Assembly (NCBI GenBank): GCA_018882965.1
Contig: VEQY01000036.1
Coordinates: forward strand, 1 to 34,238
DNA from: Mycobacterium sp.
GTDB lineage: Bacteria; Actinomycetota; Actinomycetes; Mycobacteriales; Mycobacteriaceae
Direction: 5' to 3'
DNA length: 34,238 nucleotides
A program made the translations under genes and the position numbers. Position 1 is the stretch's first letter. Every line of letters begins with the position of its first letter. The notes below the pieces were generated by a model. That model worked only from the letters and a program-made list of their open reading frames with translations. It had not been told where the DNA came from and did not search any database. This document shows, in pieces, positions 27,104 through 34,238 of this stretch.

Positions 27104-28063
27104 ATGCGGGCCGTGCTGATCGTCAACCCCAACGCCACCTCGACCACGCGGGCCGGCCGCGACCTTCTGGCGCACGCCCTGGAGAGCCGCGTGCAGCTGA
27201 CCGTGGCCCCCACCGACCATCGCGGCCACGCCGTGGAGATCGCCGAGACGGCCAAACGCGAGGGCGTGGAGGTGATCATCGTCCACGGCGGGGACGGAAC
27301 GGTCAACGAGGTCGTCAACGGACTGCTGGGCCCGCCGGGCGCCGAGCGGCCCCACCCCGAGTCGCTGCCGGCGATCGCCGTCGTGCCCGGCGGCTCGGCC
27401 AACGTGTTCGCCCGCGCGCTGGGGATCAGCCCCGATCCGATCGAGGCCACCAACCAGCTGATCGATCTGCTGGGCGAGCAGCGGCGGGGCCGAACCTGGC
27501 GGCGGCTGATCGGGCTGATGGACTGCGCGGAGCGCTGGGCGGTGTTCACCGCCGGCATGGGGGTCGACGGCGAGGTGGTGGCCGCCGTCGAGGCCCAGCG
27601 GGCCAGGGGCCGCACGGTGACCGCCGCCCGCTACATCCGGGTGGCGGTGCGCGAGATGCTGGCCAGCGCGCGCTCCGAGCCGGCGCTGACCGTGCATCTG
27701 CCCGACCGGCCGCCGGTGGCGGGTGTCCACTTCGCGTTCGTATCCAACGCCAGCCCGTGGACCTACGCCAACGCCCGGCCGGTGTGGACCAACCCCTCAA
27801 CCACCTTCGAGGGCGGCCTGGGCGTCTTCGCGATCACCAGCATGAACGTGCTGGCCAATCTGCTGCTGGTCCGGCGGATGCTGTCGAAGAACCCCAGGAT
27901 CACCGCCCGGCACCTGGTTCGCGAGGACGATCTGCCCTGGGTGCGGATCACCGCCTCCGAACCGGTCGCCTGCCAGGTCGACGGGGACTTTCTGGGCACC
28001 CGCGCCGACATGACCTTCAGCGCCGTTCGCGACGCGCTGGCGGTCGTCGCGCCCCCACGCTGA
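27104..28063 (+). CDS. Diacylglycerol kinase-family lipid kinase (Rv3218-like)
   Basis: A 319-residue protein of the DAGK/sphingosine kinase/YegS fold. The nucleotide motif is VIIVHGGDGTVNEVVNGL, followed by IAVVPGGSANVFARALG, both diagnostic. The C-terminal part holds the beta-sandwich with CQVDGDFLG near the end. The lipid substrate is not deducible; mycobacterial relatives act on lipids of the phosphatidylinositol and menaquinol type only by proposal. ATG 27104 is the first good start after the divergent promoter. The stop is followed by the 276-base control region of whiB1. Confidence 0.88.
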   Translation: MRAVLIVNPNATSTTRAGRDLLAHALESRVQLTVAPTDHRGHAVEIAETAKREGVEVIIVHGGDGTVNEVVNGLLGPPGAERPHPESLPAIAVVPGGSANVFARALGISPDPIEATNQLIDLLGEQRRGRTWRRLIGLMDCAERWAVFTAGMGVDGEVVAAVEAQRARGRTVTAARYIRVAVREMLASARSEPALTVHLPDRPPVAGVHFAFVSNASPWTYANARPVWTNPSTTFEGGLGVFAITSMNVLANLLLVRRMLSKNPRITARHLVREDDLPWVRITASEPVACQVDGDFLGTRADMTFSAVRDALAVVAPPR

Positions 28064-28172
28064 GCTGCGTATATACCCAGAAACGAGCGCAATCGGCAGA
28101 TCCGTAGTAGAACGTGTTATAGCCATAAAACGCTGGTGAAGGACGGTCTGCGCGGCACCGCAACGGAGGTCG

Positions 28173-28188
28173 AGTGAGATTGCCCACG
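28173..28188. promoter_or_regulatory. CRP (cAMP receptor protein) site upstream of whiB1
   Basis: AGTGAGATTGCCCACG fits the mycobacterial CRP pattern NGTGA-N6-(T/C)CACN and, as I recall, is nearly the same as the upstream CRP site known for M. tuberculosis whiB1. Its centre (28180.5) lies about 58 bases before the start of transcription predicted from the promoter elements. Confidence 0.65.
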
Positions 28189-28204
28189 GTTCTCGCAAGT
28201 CCCC

Positions 28205-28240
28205 TTGACTTCCACGGGGCCTGTGAAACCATTAAATGTA
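28205..28240 (+). promoter_or_regulatory. whiB1 promoter and start of its leader
   Basis: TTGACT (28205-28210) is a good -35, followed by an AT-rich segment CATTAAATG (28230-28238) that must hold the -10, although its exact hexamer is unclear. Transcription would start near 28239-28243, leaving a leader of about 100 bases. That leader contains repeat-rich pairing segments (GTGCA/TGCAC and CAGGG/CCCTG). The remaining sequence 28064-28172 shows no feature I can support. Confidence 0.5.
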
Positions 28241-28339
28241 ACAGTGCAACAACATTTGCGTGTGCACGGGTTAACAGCCAGGGGCGTGATGGGTTGACCC
28301 CGCTTGCCCTGCCACGCACACAGTGAGGAGTGTTCGACC

Positions 28340-28594
28340 ATGGATTGGCGGCATAAGGCGGTCTGTCGGGACGAGGATCCGGAGCTGTTCTTCCCGGTGG
28401 GAAACAGCGGCCCGGCCCTGGCCCAGGTCGCCGACGCGAAGCTTGTTTGTGCCCGGTGCCCGGTGACGACCGAGTGCCTGACCTGGGCGCTGGACTCCGG
28501 CCAGGACGCCGGCGTATGGGGCGGCATGAGCGAGGACGAACGCCGTGCCCTCAAGCGCCGCAACGCCCGCACCCGGGCACGCACCGGCGTCTAA
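28340..28594 (+). CDS. whiB1: WhiB1 iron-sulfur transcription factor
   Basis: An 84-residue Wbl protein, the same length as M. tuberculosis WhiB1 (Rv3219), which is essential and reacts with nitric oxide. The four 4Fe-4S ligands are Cys9, Cys37, Cys40 and Cys46 (CxxC in CARCPVTTEC). The turn motif GVWGGMSEDERRAL follows, then a basic C-terminal tail (KRRNARTRART) for DNA contact. WhiB1 acts bound to region 4 of the principal sigma factor. A strong ribosome-binding site GAGGAG lies at 28325-28330, 9 bases before ATG 28340. A hairpin terminator follows the stop at once. Confidence 0.97.
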   Translation: MDWRHKAVCRDEDPELFFPVGNSGPALAQVADAKLVCARCPVTTECLTWALDSGQDAGVWGGMSEDERRALKRRNARTRARTGV

Positions 28595-28609
28595 TCGCCT
28601 CAAGCAGAA

Positions 28610-28647
28610 GCGGCGGCCCCGGCATCACGCCGGGGCCGCCGCTTTTT
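28610..28647 (+). terminator. Rho-independent terminator of whiB1
   Basis: A perfect 14-base-pair stem, GCGGCGGCCCCGGC (28610-28623) with GCCGGGGCCGCCGC (28629-28642), closes on the loop ATCAC and is followed by TTTTT (28643-28647). It starts 16 bases after the whiB1 stop. Its right half also codes, on the other strand, for the last codons of pdtaS, whose stop lies in the loop. Confidence 0.93.
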
Positions 28648-30127
28648 GTCCCCGGCGCCCGATCGGCAGCCGCAGCAGCACGTCGGTACCTCCCCCGGCG
28701 GCGCTGCGCATGGTCAGGGTGCCGTCGAGGTCGGCGGAGACCAGGGTGCGCACGATCTGAAGCCCGAGCCGCTCGGAGCCGTCCAGGCTGAATCCGTCCG
28801 GCAGCCCGCGCCCGTCGTCGTGGACGACCACATCGAGCCAGCGGGCCGACCGCTCGGCGCGAATCACGACGCGGCCCTGCCCGTCCTGCGGGCCGAACGC
28901 GTGCTGGATGGCGTTCTGCACCACCTCGGTGATCACCATCACCAGCGCGGTGGCCCGGTCGGCGTCGAGGATGCCCAGCGCCCCCTCCCGGCTGATCCGC
29001 ACCGGGGTGTCCACCCGGGCCACGTCGTTGATGATCGGCAGGATCCGGTCCATCACCGCGTCGAGGTTGACCTCCTCGTCCACCGACATCGACAGCGCCT
29101 CGTGGACCTCGGCGATGGCGGCCACCCGGCGCACCGACTCCATCAACGCGTCGCGGGCCTCGAGGTTGTCGGTGCGGCGCGCCTGCAACCGCAGCAGCGC
29201 GGCGACGGTCTGCAGATTGTTCTTCACGCGGTGGTGGATCTCGCGGATGGTGGCGTCCTTGGACAGCAGGGCCCGGTCGGCGCGCTTGACCTCGGTCACG
29301 TCGCGGATCAGCACCACCGCTCCCCGCGATGTCCCGCCGACGGACAGCGGCAGGGTGCGCATCAGCACCGCCGCTCCCCCGGCATCGATCTCCAGGCGCA
29401 TGCCGGTCCCGCCACCCAGCATGGACTCGAGGTGGGCGGCCAGTTCCTGCGCCTCGAAGGTGTCCGAGATCAGCGGGCGGGTGACGGCAAGCAGGTGGTG
29501 ACCCTCCAGTTCGGAGGTCAAGCCCATGCGGTGGTAGGCCGACAGGGCGTTGGGGCTGGCGTAGGCCACCCGGCCGTCGACGTCGAGGCGGATGAAGCCG
29601 TCGCCCACCCGCGGGCTGGACCGCGACGTCGCCGGGTCGCCGACGGCCGGGAACGTCCCCTCGGCGAGCATGCGCAACAGGCTGCGGGCGCAGTCCAGGT
29701 AGGCCTTCTCCAGCCGCGAGGAGGTGCGCCGGCCGTCTTTGGAGGTCTGGTGGGTCAGGACGGCGACCACCTCGTTGATCAGCCCGTCGCGGCAGCGCAC
29801 CGGCACGACCTCCGCCCGGGACTCGGGATCGGCGGGGGGCGGGCCGTGCCCGATCTCGCCCGAGGCGAAGGCGCGGGCCACCAGCGGCAGCTCGGTCCCG
29901 GCGACGACGGTGCCGACGGCATCGGAGTGCAGCAGGGTCGAGGCGGTGTTGGGCCGGCACTGGGCCACGCAGACCAGGGCCCCGTCGTCGCGGCGCACCC
30001 ACATCAGGAAATCCCCGAAGGACATGTCGGCCAGCAGTTGCCACTCACTGACCAGGGCGTGCAGGTGGTCTACGGCGCTGCCGGGGAGCACGGTGTGCTC
30101 GGCGAGCAGTTCACCGAGAGTCGACAT
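28625..30127 (-). CDS. pdtaS: PdtaS sensor histidine kinase
   Basis: Soluble sensor kinase of 500 residues (Rv3220c, 501 there) that phosphorylates the RNA-binding antiterminator PdtaR, encoded elsewhere. Domains in order are GAF (about 20-125), PAS (about 175-280), HisKA_2 with REIHHRVKNNLQT and phospho-acceptor His near 299, and HATPase (VQNAIQHAF, HDDGRGLPDGF, GLQIVRTLV). Cys53 and Cys57 in the GAF domain match the pair reported to sense copper and nitric oxide in M. tuberculosis PdtaS. The C-terminal KAAAPA is encoded within the whiB1 terminator hairpin. It follows the biotinyl-domain gene with a 4-base gap. Confidence 0.96.
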   Translation of the reverse strand: MSTLGELLAEHTVLPGSAVDHLHALVSEWQLLADMSFGDFLMWVRRDDGALVCVAQCRPNTASTLLHSDAVGTVVAGTELPLVARAFASGEIGHGPPPADPESRAEVVPVRCRDGLINEVVAVLTHQTSKDGRRTSSRLEKAYLDCARSLLRMLAEGTFPAVGDPATSRSSPRVGDGFIRLDVDGRVAYASPNALSAYHRMGLTSELEGHHLLAVTRPLISDTFEAQELAAHLESMLGGGTGMRLEIDAGGAAVLMRTLPLSVGGTSRGAVVLIRDVTEVKRADRALLSKDATIREIHHRVKNNLQTVAALLRLQARRTDNLEARDALMESVRRVAAIAEVHEALSMSVDEEVNLDAVMDRILPIINDVARVDTPVRISREGALGILDADRATALVMVITEVVQNAIQHAFGPQDGQGRVVIRAERSARWLDVVVHDDGRGLPDGFSLDGSERLGLQIVRTLVSADLDGTLTMRSAAGGGTDVLLRLPIGRRGQKAAAPA

Positions 30128-30131
30128 GCCG

Positions 30132-30347
30132 TCAGTCGATCACCGCGATGAGGTCGCCGGCCTGGATGACGTCGCCGACTGCCACGTTCACCTCGGTGAC
30201 GACACCGTCCACCTCGGCGAGCACCGGAATCTCCATCTTCATCGACTCCAGCAGCACCAGGATGTCGCCGGCTCCGATCCGGTCACCCTTGCTGACCACG
30301 ACCTCGAGCACACTGGCCACGATCTCGGCGCGCACATCTTCGGCCAT
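30132..30347 (-). CDS. Biotinyl/lipoyl-attachment protein TB7.3
   Basis: A 71-residue stand-alone biotinyl domain equivalent to Rv3221c (TB7.3), known to be biotinylated. The attachment motif ESMKMEIPV carries Lys37. The fold is a flattened beta barrel with mirrored halves, ending in GDVIQAGDLIAVID. Which carboxylase, if any, uses it is not known; no carboxylase gene is adjacent. It is transcribed ahead of pdtaS with 4 bases between, so the pair is probably one operon. ATG 30347 is the start. Confidence 0.93.
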   Translation of the reverse strand: MAEDVRAEIVASVLEVVVSKGDRIGAGDILVLLESMKMEIPVLAEVDGVVTEVNVAVGDVIQAGDLIAVID

Positions 30348-30439
30348 GCCCCTTATCGAACCATACGACCGGGTCGACGGACGGTTAGCCGGGCGTGCGA
30401 GAATCGAGGCGATTACCAGGCGAACGAAGGCGGTGAACG

Positions 30440-30514
30440 ATGGCTAAGCGGGGCCGCAAGAAGAAGGCGCGCAAGCACAGCAAGGCCAACCACGGCAAGC
30501 GGCCGAACAGCTAG
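30440..30514 (+). CDS. Ribosomal protein bL37 (24 residues)
   Basis: A tiny gene read directly from the sequence: ATG at 30440, TAG at 30512-30514. The product begins MAKRGRKKKARKHSKAN and ends in HGKRPNS. It is rich in Lys, Arg and His and has no acidic residue. It matches the 24-residue bL37, a small protein of the large subunit found in mycobacterial ribosome structures and restricted to Actinobacteria. AAGG at 30427-30430 may serve as a weak ribosome-binding site. The gene stands alone on the plus strand between rshA and the TB7.3 gene, and shares its stop bases CTAG with rshA. It is too short for most gene finders. Confidence 0.92.
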   Translation: MAKRGRKKKARKHSKANHGKRPNS

Positions 30515-30783
30515 CTTCGCCGGATGATGGTGGTGCGGCTGATCTGCAGCCGCACCCGCTCGACCAGATGCGCGGGGGCCTTGTCGCCGGAGCACTTGGT
30601 CGCGATCAGATGCTTGATCCGCTCCTCCAGCCCGTAGTGGCGCAGGCAGGTCGGGCACTCCTCGAGGTGATGGCTCAGCCGCGACCGGGTCTCCTCGGTG
30701 CACTCCCCGTCGAGCAGCGACCAGACCTCGGCGACCACCAGGGCGCAGTCGACATGAGCCTCGTAGTCGTCCTCGGTGCTCAC
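30511..30783 (-). CDS. rshA: RshA zinc anti-sigma factor of SigH
   Basis: Redox-sensing anti-sigma factor of 90 residues. The ZAS motif is His39-x3-Cys43-x2-Cys46 (HLEECPTC), with a further Cys at 64 after a helix; oxidation of the CxxC releases SigH. The GTG start overlaps the sigH stop as GTGA, ensuring matched synthesis. The protein is slightly shorter than the M. tuberculosis one. Its TAG interlocks with the stop of the opposing bL37 gene. Confidence 0.95.
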   Translation of the reverse strand: MSTEDDYEAHVDCALVVAEVWSLLDGECTEETRSRLSHHLEECPTCLRHYGLEERIKHLIATKCSGDKAPAHLVERVRLQISRTTIIRRS

Positions 30784-31418
30784 GGCGTCACCTCCTGGGC
30801 CTCGTCGGGCTGACGGCCGCGTAGCAGGCCCCGTTCCCGGGCGACATCGGCGAGCAATCCGCGCAGCTGGCTGCGGCCCCGGTGTAACCGGGACATCACC
30901 GTTCCGATCGGCGTTTCCATAATCTCGGCGATCTCCTTATAGGGGAATCCCTCGACGTCGGCGAGGTACACGGCCATGCGGAACTCTTCTGGTAACGCCT
31001 GCAGGGCCGATTTGATTTCACTGTCGGGAAGCGCCTCGAGCGCTTCGACCTCCGCCGAGCGCAGCCCGGTCGAGGTGTGCTGGGCATTCGCGGCCAGCTG
31101 CCAGTCGGTGATCTCCTCGGTGGGGTAGGTGGCCGGCTGGCGTTGTTTCTTGCGGTAGCTGTTGATGTAGGTGTTGGTCAGGATCCGGTAGAGCCAGGCC
31201 TTGAGGTTGGTGCCGGCCCGGAACGACCGGAACCCCGAGTAGGCCCTGACCATGGTTTCCTGCAGCAGATCCTCGGCGTCGGCGGGATTGCGGGTAAGCC
31301 GCAGCGCACCGCTGTAGAGCTGGTCCATCAGGGGGATGGCATCGCGTTCGAAACGCGCCGTGAGTTCGGCGTCGGTCTCCTCGCCGGACCCTTCCGGGGA
31401 CTCCTCGGTGTCTGTCAT
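30780..31418 (-). CDS. sigH: SigH, ECF-type sigma factor
   Basis: Sigma factor of the heat and oxidative (thiol) stress response, 212 residues. Region 2 includes [20 protein letters not shown] and [21 protein letters not shown]. Region 4 includes [46 protein letters not shown], here split by the standard helix-turn-helix. The N-terminal 20 residues are acidic. The gene precedes rshA with coupled translation. SigH genes are often self-activated through GGAAC/GTT promoters, but none was found between 31419 and 31600; a housekeeping-like -10 TAGGAT is present instead. Confidence 0.96.
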   Translation of the reverse strand: MTDTEESPEGSGEETDAELTARFERDAIPLMDQLYSGALRLTRNPADAEDLLQETMVRAYSGFRSFRAGTNLKAWLYRILTNTYINSYRKKQRQPATYPTEEITDWQLAANAQHTSTGLRSAEVEALEALPDSEIKSALQALPEEFRMAVYLADVEGFPYKEIAEIMETPIGTVMSRLHRGRSQLRGLLADVARERGLLRGRQPDEAQEVTP

Positions 31419-31440
31419 GACAGCTCGATCCTAAGCTGTC
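31412..31440. promoter_or_regulatory. Divergent sigH/SDR promoter with inverted repeats
   Basis: Only 26 bases separate the two start codons. On the minus strand TAGGAT (31428-31433) is a -10, 9 bases before the sigH ATG. On the plus strand TAAGCT (31432-31437) is a -10, 7 bases before the SDR ATG. An inverted repeat GACAGCT (31419-31425) / AGCTGTC (31434-31440) frames them, and the palindrome CTGTCATGACAG (31412-31423) covers the sigH start. A regulator or RNA-fold role is inferred. Confidence 0.5.
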
Positions 31441-31444
31441 GGCC

Positions 31445-32305
31445 ATGACTTCCTTCTCCGGCTTCTCCGGCAAGACCATGTTCATCTCCGGGGCCAGCCG
31501 CGGCATCGGCCTGGCGATCGCCAAGCGGGTCGCCGCCGACGGCGCCAACATCGCCCTGGTGGCCAAGACCACCGAGCCGCATCCCAAGCTGCCGGGCACC
31601 ATCTACACCGCCGCCGCGGAGATCGAGGAGGTGGGCGGCCACGCCCTGCCCATCGTCGGCGACGTCCGCGACGGGGACTCGGTCGCCGCCGCGGTGGCCG
31701 CGGCCGTGGAGCAGTTCGGCGGCATCGACATATGCGTCAACAACGCCTCGGCGATCAACCTCGGCTCCATCGAGGACGTCCCACTCAAGCGCTTCGACTT
31801 GATGAACGGCATCCAGGTGCGCGGCACCTACGCCGTCTCCCAGGCCTGCATCCCGCACATGAAGGGCCGGGACAACCCGCACATCCTCACGCTCTCCCCG
31901 CCGATCCGGATGGAGCCCAAGTGGCTCAAGCCCACGCCCTACATGATGGCCAAGTACGGGATGACACTGTGCGCGTTGGGAATTGCCGAGGAGCTGCGAG
32001 ACGCCGGCATCGCGTCGAACACCCTGTGGCCGCGCACCATGGTCGCCACCGCGGCCGTGCAGAACCTGCTCGGCGGCGAGGCGGCGATGGCCCGCTCGCG
32101 CAAGCCGGAGGTCTACGCCGACTCCGCGTACGCGGTGCTGGCCAAGCCGGCGCGGGAGTTCAGCGGTCACTCGCTGCTGTGCGAGGACGTGCTCCTCGAC
32201 GCCGGGGTCACCGACCTGTCGGTGTATGACTGCATCCCCGGTTCGGACCTCGGCGTCGATCTGTGGGTGGACAGCCCGAACCCGCCGGGGTACGCGCAAC
32301 CCTGA
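31445..32305 (+). CDS. Short-chain dehydrogenase/reductase (Rv3224-like)
   Basis: A 286-residue classical SDR related to the HSDL2 (hydroxysteroid dehydrogenase-like) group. The cofactor loop is SGASRGIG (about 15-22), then VNNAS in place of NNAG, and the catalytic Tyr-x3-Lys in PYMMAKYGM. The Ser that usually comes 12-14 residues before Tyr lies in TLSPPIRM. The substrate is unknown, probably a fatty or steroid-like compound. It is divergent from sigH through a shared promoter, so it could be controlled with the thiol-stress response. ATG 31445 gives the family start. Confidence 0.88.
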   Translation: MTSFSGFSGKTMFISGASRGIGLAIAKRVAADGANIALVAKTTEPHPKLPGTIYTAAAEIEEVGGHALPIVGDVRDGDSVAAAVAAAVEQFGGIDICVNNASAINLGSIEDVPLKRFDLMNGIQVRGTYAVSQACIPHMKGRDNPHILTLSPPIRMEPKWLKPTPYMMAKYGMTLCALGIAEELRDAGIASNTLWPRTMVATAAVQNLLGGEAAMARSRKPEVYADSAYAVLAKPAREFSGHSLLCEDVLLDAGVTDLSVYDCIPGSDLGVDLWVDSPNPPGYAQP

Positions 32306-32329
32306 ACAGCCCCGGCCGGGCCCGGGCGC

Positions 32330-33871
32330 CTAGCCCTTGCGGCCGAACCGGCGCTTGCCCTGCGCGGCGAAGGCCCGCATGGCCGCCAGCGCGAAGCGGC
32401 CCTGCTTCTTCGACGCGGAGTACCACAGCATCTCGGAGCGCTGGGTGGGCAGCCGCGGGGCGGTGATCGCCTGCTGACGGCAGAACTTGATCAGCCCGGC
32501 CGCGCCGCCGCTGCGGAAGCCGATGCCGGAGTCCTTCCAGCCGGCCATCGGCAGCGTCGGGCAGAAGACGTTGGTCATGGCGTCGTTGACGTTGACCGCG
32601 CCGCAGTCCAGGCGCCGGGCGATGCGCTCCCCGCGGGCGGTGTCCTTGGTCCACACCGACGCCGACAGGCCGTACCGGGAGTCGTTGGCCAGCCGGATCG
32701 CCTCCTCCTCGTCGGTCACCTTGACCACCGGCAGGGTCGGCCCGAAGGTCTCCTCGGTCATACACGTCATGTCCGGGGTGACGTCGGCCAGCACGGTGGG
32801 CGCGAAGAAGGTGCCCACGCCGGTGGGCTTGCCGCCGGCGAGCACGGTGGCCCCCGCGGCGGTGGCCTCCTCGACGTGGCGGGCGACGATGTCGCGCTGG
32901 GCGTCGGTGGCCATCGCGCCGGTGTCGAAGGTGGTCGTGGCGTCGGCCTCCTGGCCCTGCTTGACCGCCCGGACCCGCTCGGCCAGCTTGGCCACGAACT
33001 CGTCGTAGATGGGCGCCTCGACGAACACCCGCTCCACCGAGATGCAGACCTGGCCGGAGTTGAACATGCCGCCCCAGGCGATGCCGTTGGCGGCACGATC
33101 CACGTCGGCGTCGGCCAGCACGATCGCCGGGTCCTTGCCGCCGAGCTCCAGGCTGAACGGGATCAGCCGCTGCGCGCAGGCCACCGCGACCTTGCGACCG
33201 GTGGCCGTCGAGCCGGTGAAGTGGACGTAGTCGGCGTGCTCGATCACCGCCGCGCCGGTGTCGCCGTACCCGGTGACCAGTCCGAGCACCGGCGGCGCGC
33301 CGACCTCGGTCCAGCCGCGCACCAATTCGACAGCCGAAAGTGGCGTCACCTCAGAGGGTTTGAGCAGAACCGCCGCACCCGCCGCGAGCGCGGGCACGAG
33401 GTCCAGGGCCAGCATCGCCAGCGGGAAGTTCCACGGTTCGATCATGCCCACCAGCGGGTAGGGCCGGTAGACCGTGGTGAGCTTCTTGACCCGGAACAGC
33501 GGCGTGTGCGCCTTGGGATGACGGTCGGCGAGGAACTCCTCGGCGTTGCCCGCCCAGTACCTGATCGAGTCGGCGATGGTGAGCGGTTCGAGGCTGGCGT
33601 CGCTGCGCGACTTCCCGGTCTCCGACATCAGGACCTCGGTCAGGTGGTCGGTGTTGTCGAGGACCCAGTCCTGCCACTTCATCATCCAGCGCTTCCGGCC
33701 GCGCGGTCCGATCGCCTCCCACTCGGTCTGGAACAGCCGCAGTTCGCCCGCACGGGCGGCGACGGACTGCGCGTCCTCGATCGGCACCGAGCCGACGACC
33801 CGACCGGTGGCGGGGTTGCGCACGGTGATGGTGTCGGTGGCGGAGCTGGTGGCAGGTTCAACCGCGGTCAT
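32330..33871 (-). CDS. Aldehyde dehydrogenase (NAD(P)-dependent)
   Basis: A 513-residue member of the ALDH superfamily, close in length to succinate-semialdehyde dehydrogenases. Motifs are VGMIEPWNFPL with the oxyanion Asn, LLKPSEVTPL, FTGSTATGRKV for the cofactor, LELGGKDPAIV with the general base Glu, NSGQVCISVERV with the catalytic Cys, and EETFGPTLPV. The last 40 residues are basic (KKQGRFALAAMRAF to KRRFGRKG). The substrate cannot be assigned. ATG 33871 overlaps the preceding SRAP gene by 14 bases, suggesting coupling. The SDR converges with it, 24 bases away. Confidence 0.9.
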   Translation of the reverse strand: MTAVEPATSSATDTITVRNPATGRVVGSVPIEDAQSVAARAGELRLFQTEWEAIGPRGRKRWMMKWQDWVLDNTDHLTEVLMSETGKSRSDASLEPLTIADSIRYWAGNAEEFLADRHPKAHTPLFRVKKLTTVYRPYPLVGMIEPWNFPLAMLALDLVPALAAGAAVLLKPSEVTPLSAVELVRGWTEVGAPPVLGLVTGYGDTGAAVIEHADYVHFTGSTATGRKVAVACAQRLIPFSLELGGKDPAIVLADADVDRAANGIAWGGMFNSGQVCISVERVFVEAPIYDEFVAKLAERVRAVKQGQEADATTTFDTGAMATDAQRDIVARHVEEATAAGATVLAGGKPTGVGTFFAPTVLADVTPDMTCMTEETFGPTLPVVKVTDEEEAIRLANDSRYGLSASVWTKDTARGERIARRLDCGAVNVNDAMTNVFCPTLPMAGWKDSGIGFRSGGAAGLIKFCRQQAITAPRLPTQRSEMLWYSASKKQGRFALAAMRAFAAQGKRRFGRKG

Positions 33872-34238
33872 GACTGGTCCTCTCGCTCGCGGGATCGAAA
33901 AGCGCGCCCTGCTCCGAGCCTATCGCCCGCGGGCCGACCGCGACAGGCGCGATGAGTTCGGGACCGTTGTTGGCCACCCGGTTGACCAGCGTGGACACCT
34001 CGCGCATCGCGAGCCCGCCGACCTGCGGCCCGGCGGCCAGCACCTCGGCCGGGGCGGGCTGCTCGGGGTCGAGCCAGCGGTCCCAGCAGGCCGGACCGAG
34101 CACCAGCGGCATCCGGTCGTGCACCTCGGCGAAGTCGCCGACCGCACCGGTGGTCACCACGGTGAACCCCGCGTCCGACCACAGACCGGCCACCAGCAGC
34201 GGCTCGCCGTCGGACCGGAAGAAGAAGTACGGCGTCTT
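33858..34238 (-). CDS. SRAP (YedK/HMCES) DNA-protein crosslinking protein, N-terminus outside window
   Basis: The C-terminal 126 residues of an SOS-response-associated peptidase family protein (Rv3226c-like), open to the window edge. It begins in the conserved segment KTPYFFFRSDGEP...AGLWS, and FAEVHDRMPLVL carries the active-site His. These proteins bond their Cys2 to abasic sites in single-stranded DNA and so shield them; Cys2 itself is outside the window. The stop falls 14 bases inside the aldehyde dehydrogenase gene. A GTG at 34193 is internal and not the start. Confidence 0.9.
   Translation of the reverse strand, partial: KTPYFFFRSDGEPLLVAGLWSDAGFTVVTTGAVGDFAEVHDRMPLVLGPACWDRWLDPEQPAPAEVLAAGPQVGGLAMREVSTLVNRVANNGPELIAPVAVGPRAIGSEQGALFDPASERTSHDRG

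Noticed and set aside
28194..28209. A possible second CRP site at the spacing known upstream of whiB1 in M. tuberculosis
   Set aside because: Only a weak match to the half-site pattern; I could not support it from sequence alone.
28646..30151. A 501-codon plus-strand frame opposite pdtaS
   Set aside because: Product rich in Gly, His, Arg and Val with no domain; PdtaS motifs are all on the other strand.
31419..31600. A SigH self-regulated promoter (GGAAC and GTT) upstream of sigH
   Set aside because: No GGAAC was found on the minus strand in this interval; only GGAAG occurs.
32306..32332. GC-rich self-complementary sequence between the SDR and the aldehyde dehydrogenase genes
   Set aside because: No T-tract on either strand and several short alternative pairings; too weak to call a terminator.

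Overview
The window is very GC-rich chromosomal DNA from a mycobacterium, most likely a fast-growing environmental species (Mycolicibacterium type). Gene content and order follow the stretch of M. tuberculosis running from Rv3200c to Rv3226c: potassium channel, adnB/adnA, lipV, an alkyltransferase-like protein, moeZ, a DUF3152 protein, a TetR regulator, TB9.4, rhlE, a ParA-like ATPase, gpm2, entC, whiB1, pdtaS, the TB7.3 biotin protein, rshA/sigH, an SDR and an SRAP protein. This comparison is from memory, not from a search. No insertion sequence, tRNA, rRNA or CRISPR array was seen, and no gene-free stretch exceeds 300 bases.

Left part (1-7095): a truncated two-helix K+ channel diverges from a small DoxX-like membrane protein. 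The two subunits of the AdnAB end-resecting motor-nuclease follow on the minus strand, joined by an ATGA overlap.

Accessory block (about 7100-11460): between adnA and lipV, which I recall as neighbours in M. tuberculosis, lie a ribbon-helix-helix/Doc toxin-antitoxin pair, a divergent arsenic locus (arsR facing arsI-acr3-arsC) and a metallo-beta-lactamase/beta-CASP protein. The Doc pair and the arsenic locus each have an inverted-repeat operator candidate at the promoter.

Middle part (11479-23743): lipV and the alkyltransferase-like gene form one coupled unit. It converges on a kinase-fold protein and MoeZ. A thiamine-diphosphate enzyme, which I do not recall at this place in M. tuberculosis, sits between MoeZ and the DUF3152 metzincin-like protein. 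TetR, TB9.4, an MmpS-like secreted protein, a MiaE-like ferritin-fold protein, RhlE with a long structured leader, a beta-propeller membrane protein and a ParA-family ATPase follow.

Right part (23773-34238): gpm2-entC-acetyltransferase-repeat protein is an apparent operon, and the last gene has an exact 43-residue helical repeat. A symmetric divergent promoter separates a small membrane protein from a lipid kinase. The stress and regulation cluster holds whiB1 (with a CRP-like site and a strong terminator), pdtaS, the biotinyl-domain protein, sigH-rshA and a 24-codon gene for ribosomal protein bL37. The bL37 gene lies antisense between rshA and the biotin protein gene. An SDR, an aldehyde dehydrogenase and a truncated SRAP (HMCES/YedK) gene close the window.

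Compact architecture is a theme. Most same-strand neighbours overlap by ATGA or GTGA, three convergent pairs interlock their stop codons, and several genes look leaderless, with a -10 hexamer 6-8 bases before the start codon. I saw no clearly new multi-gene system. The best leads are the 43-residue repeat protein, the two symmetric divergent promoters, the rhlE leader and the bL37 gene under possible antisense read-through from sigH-rshA.
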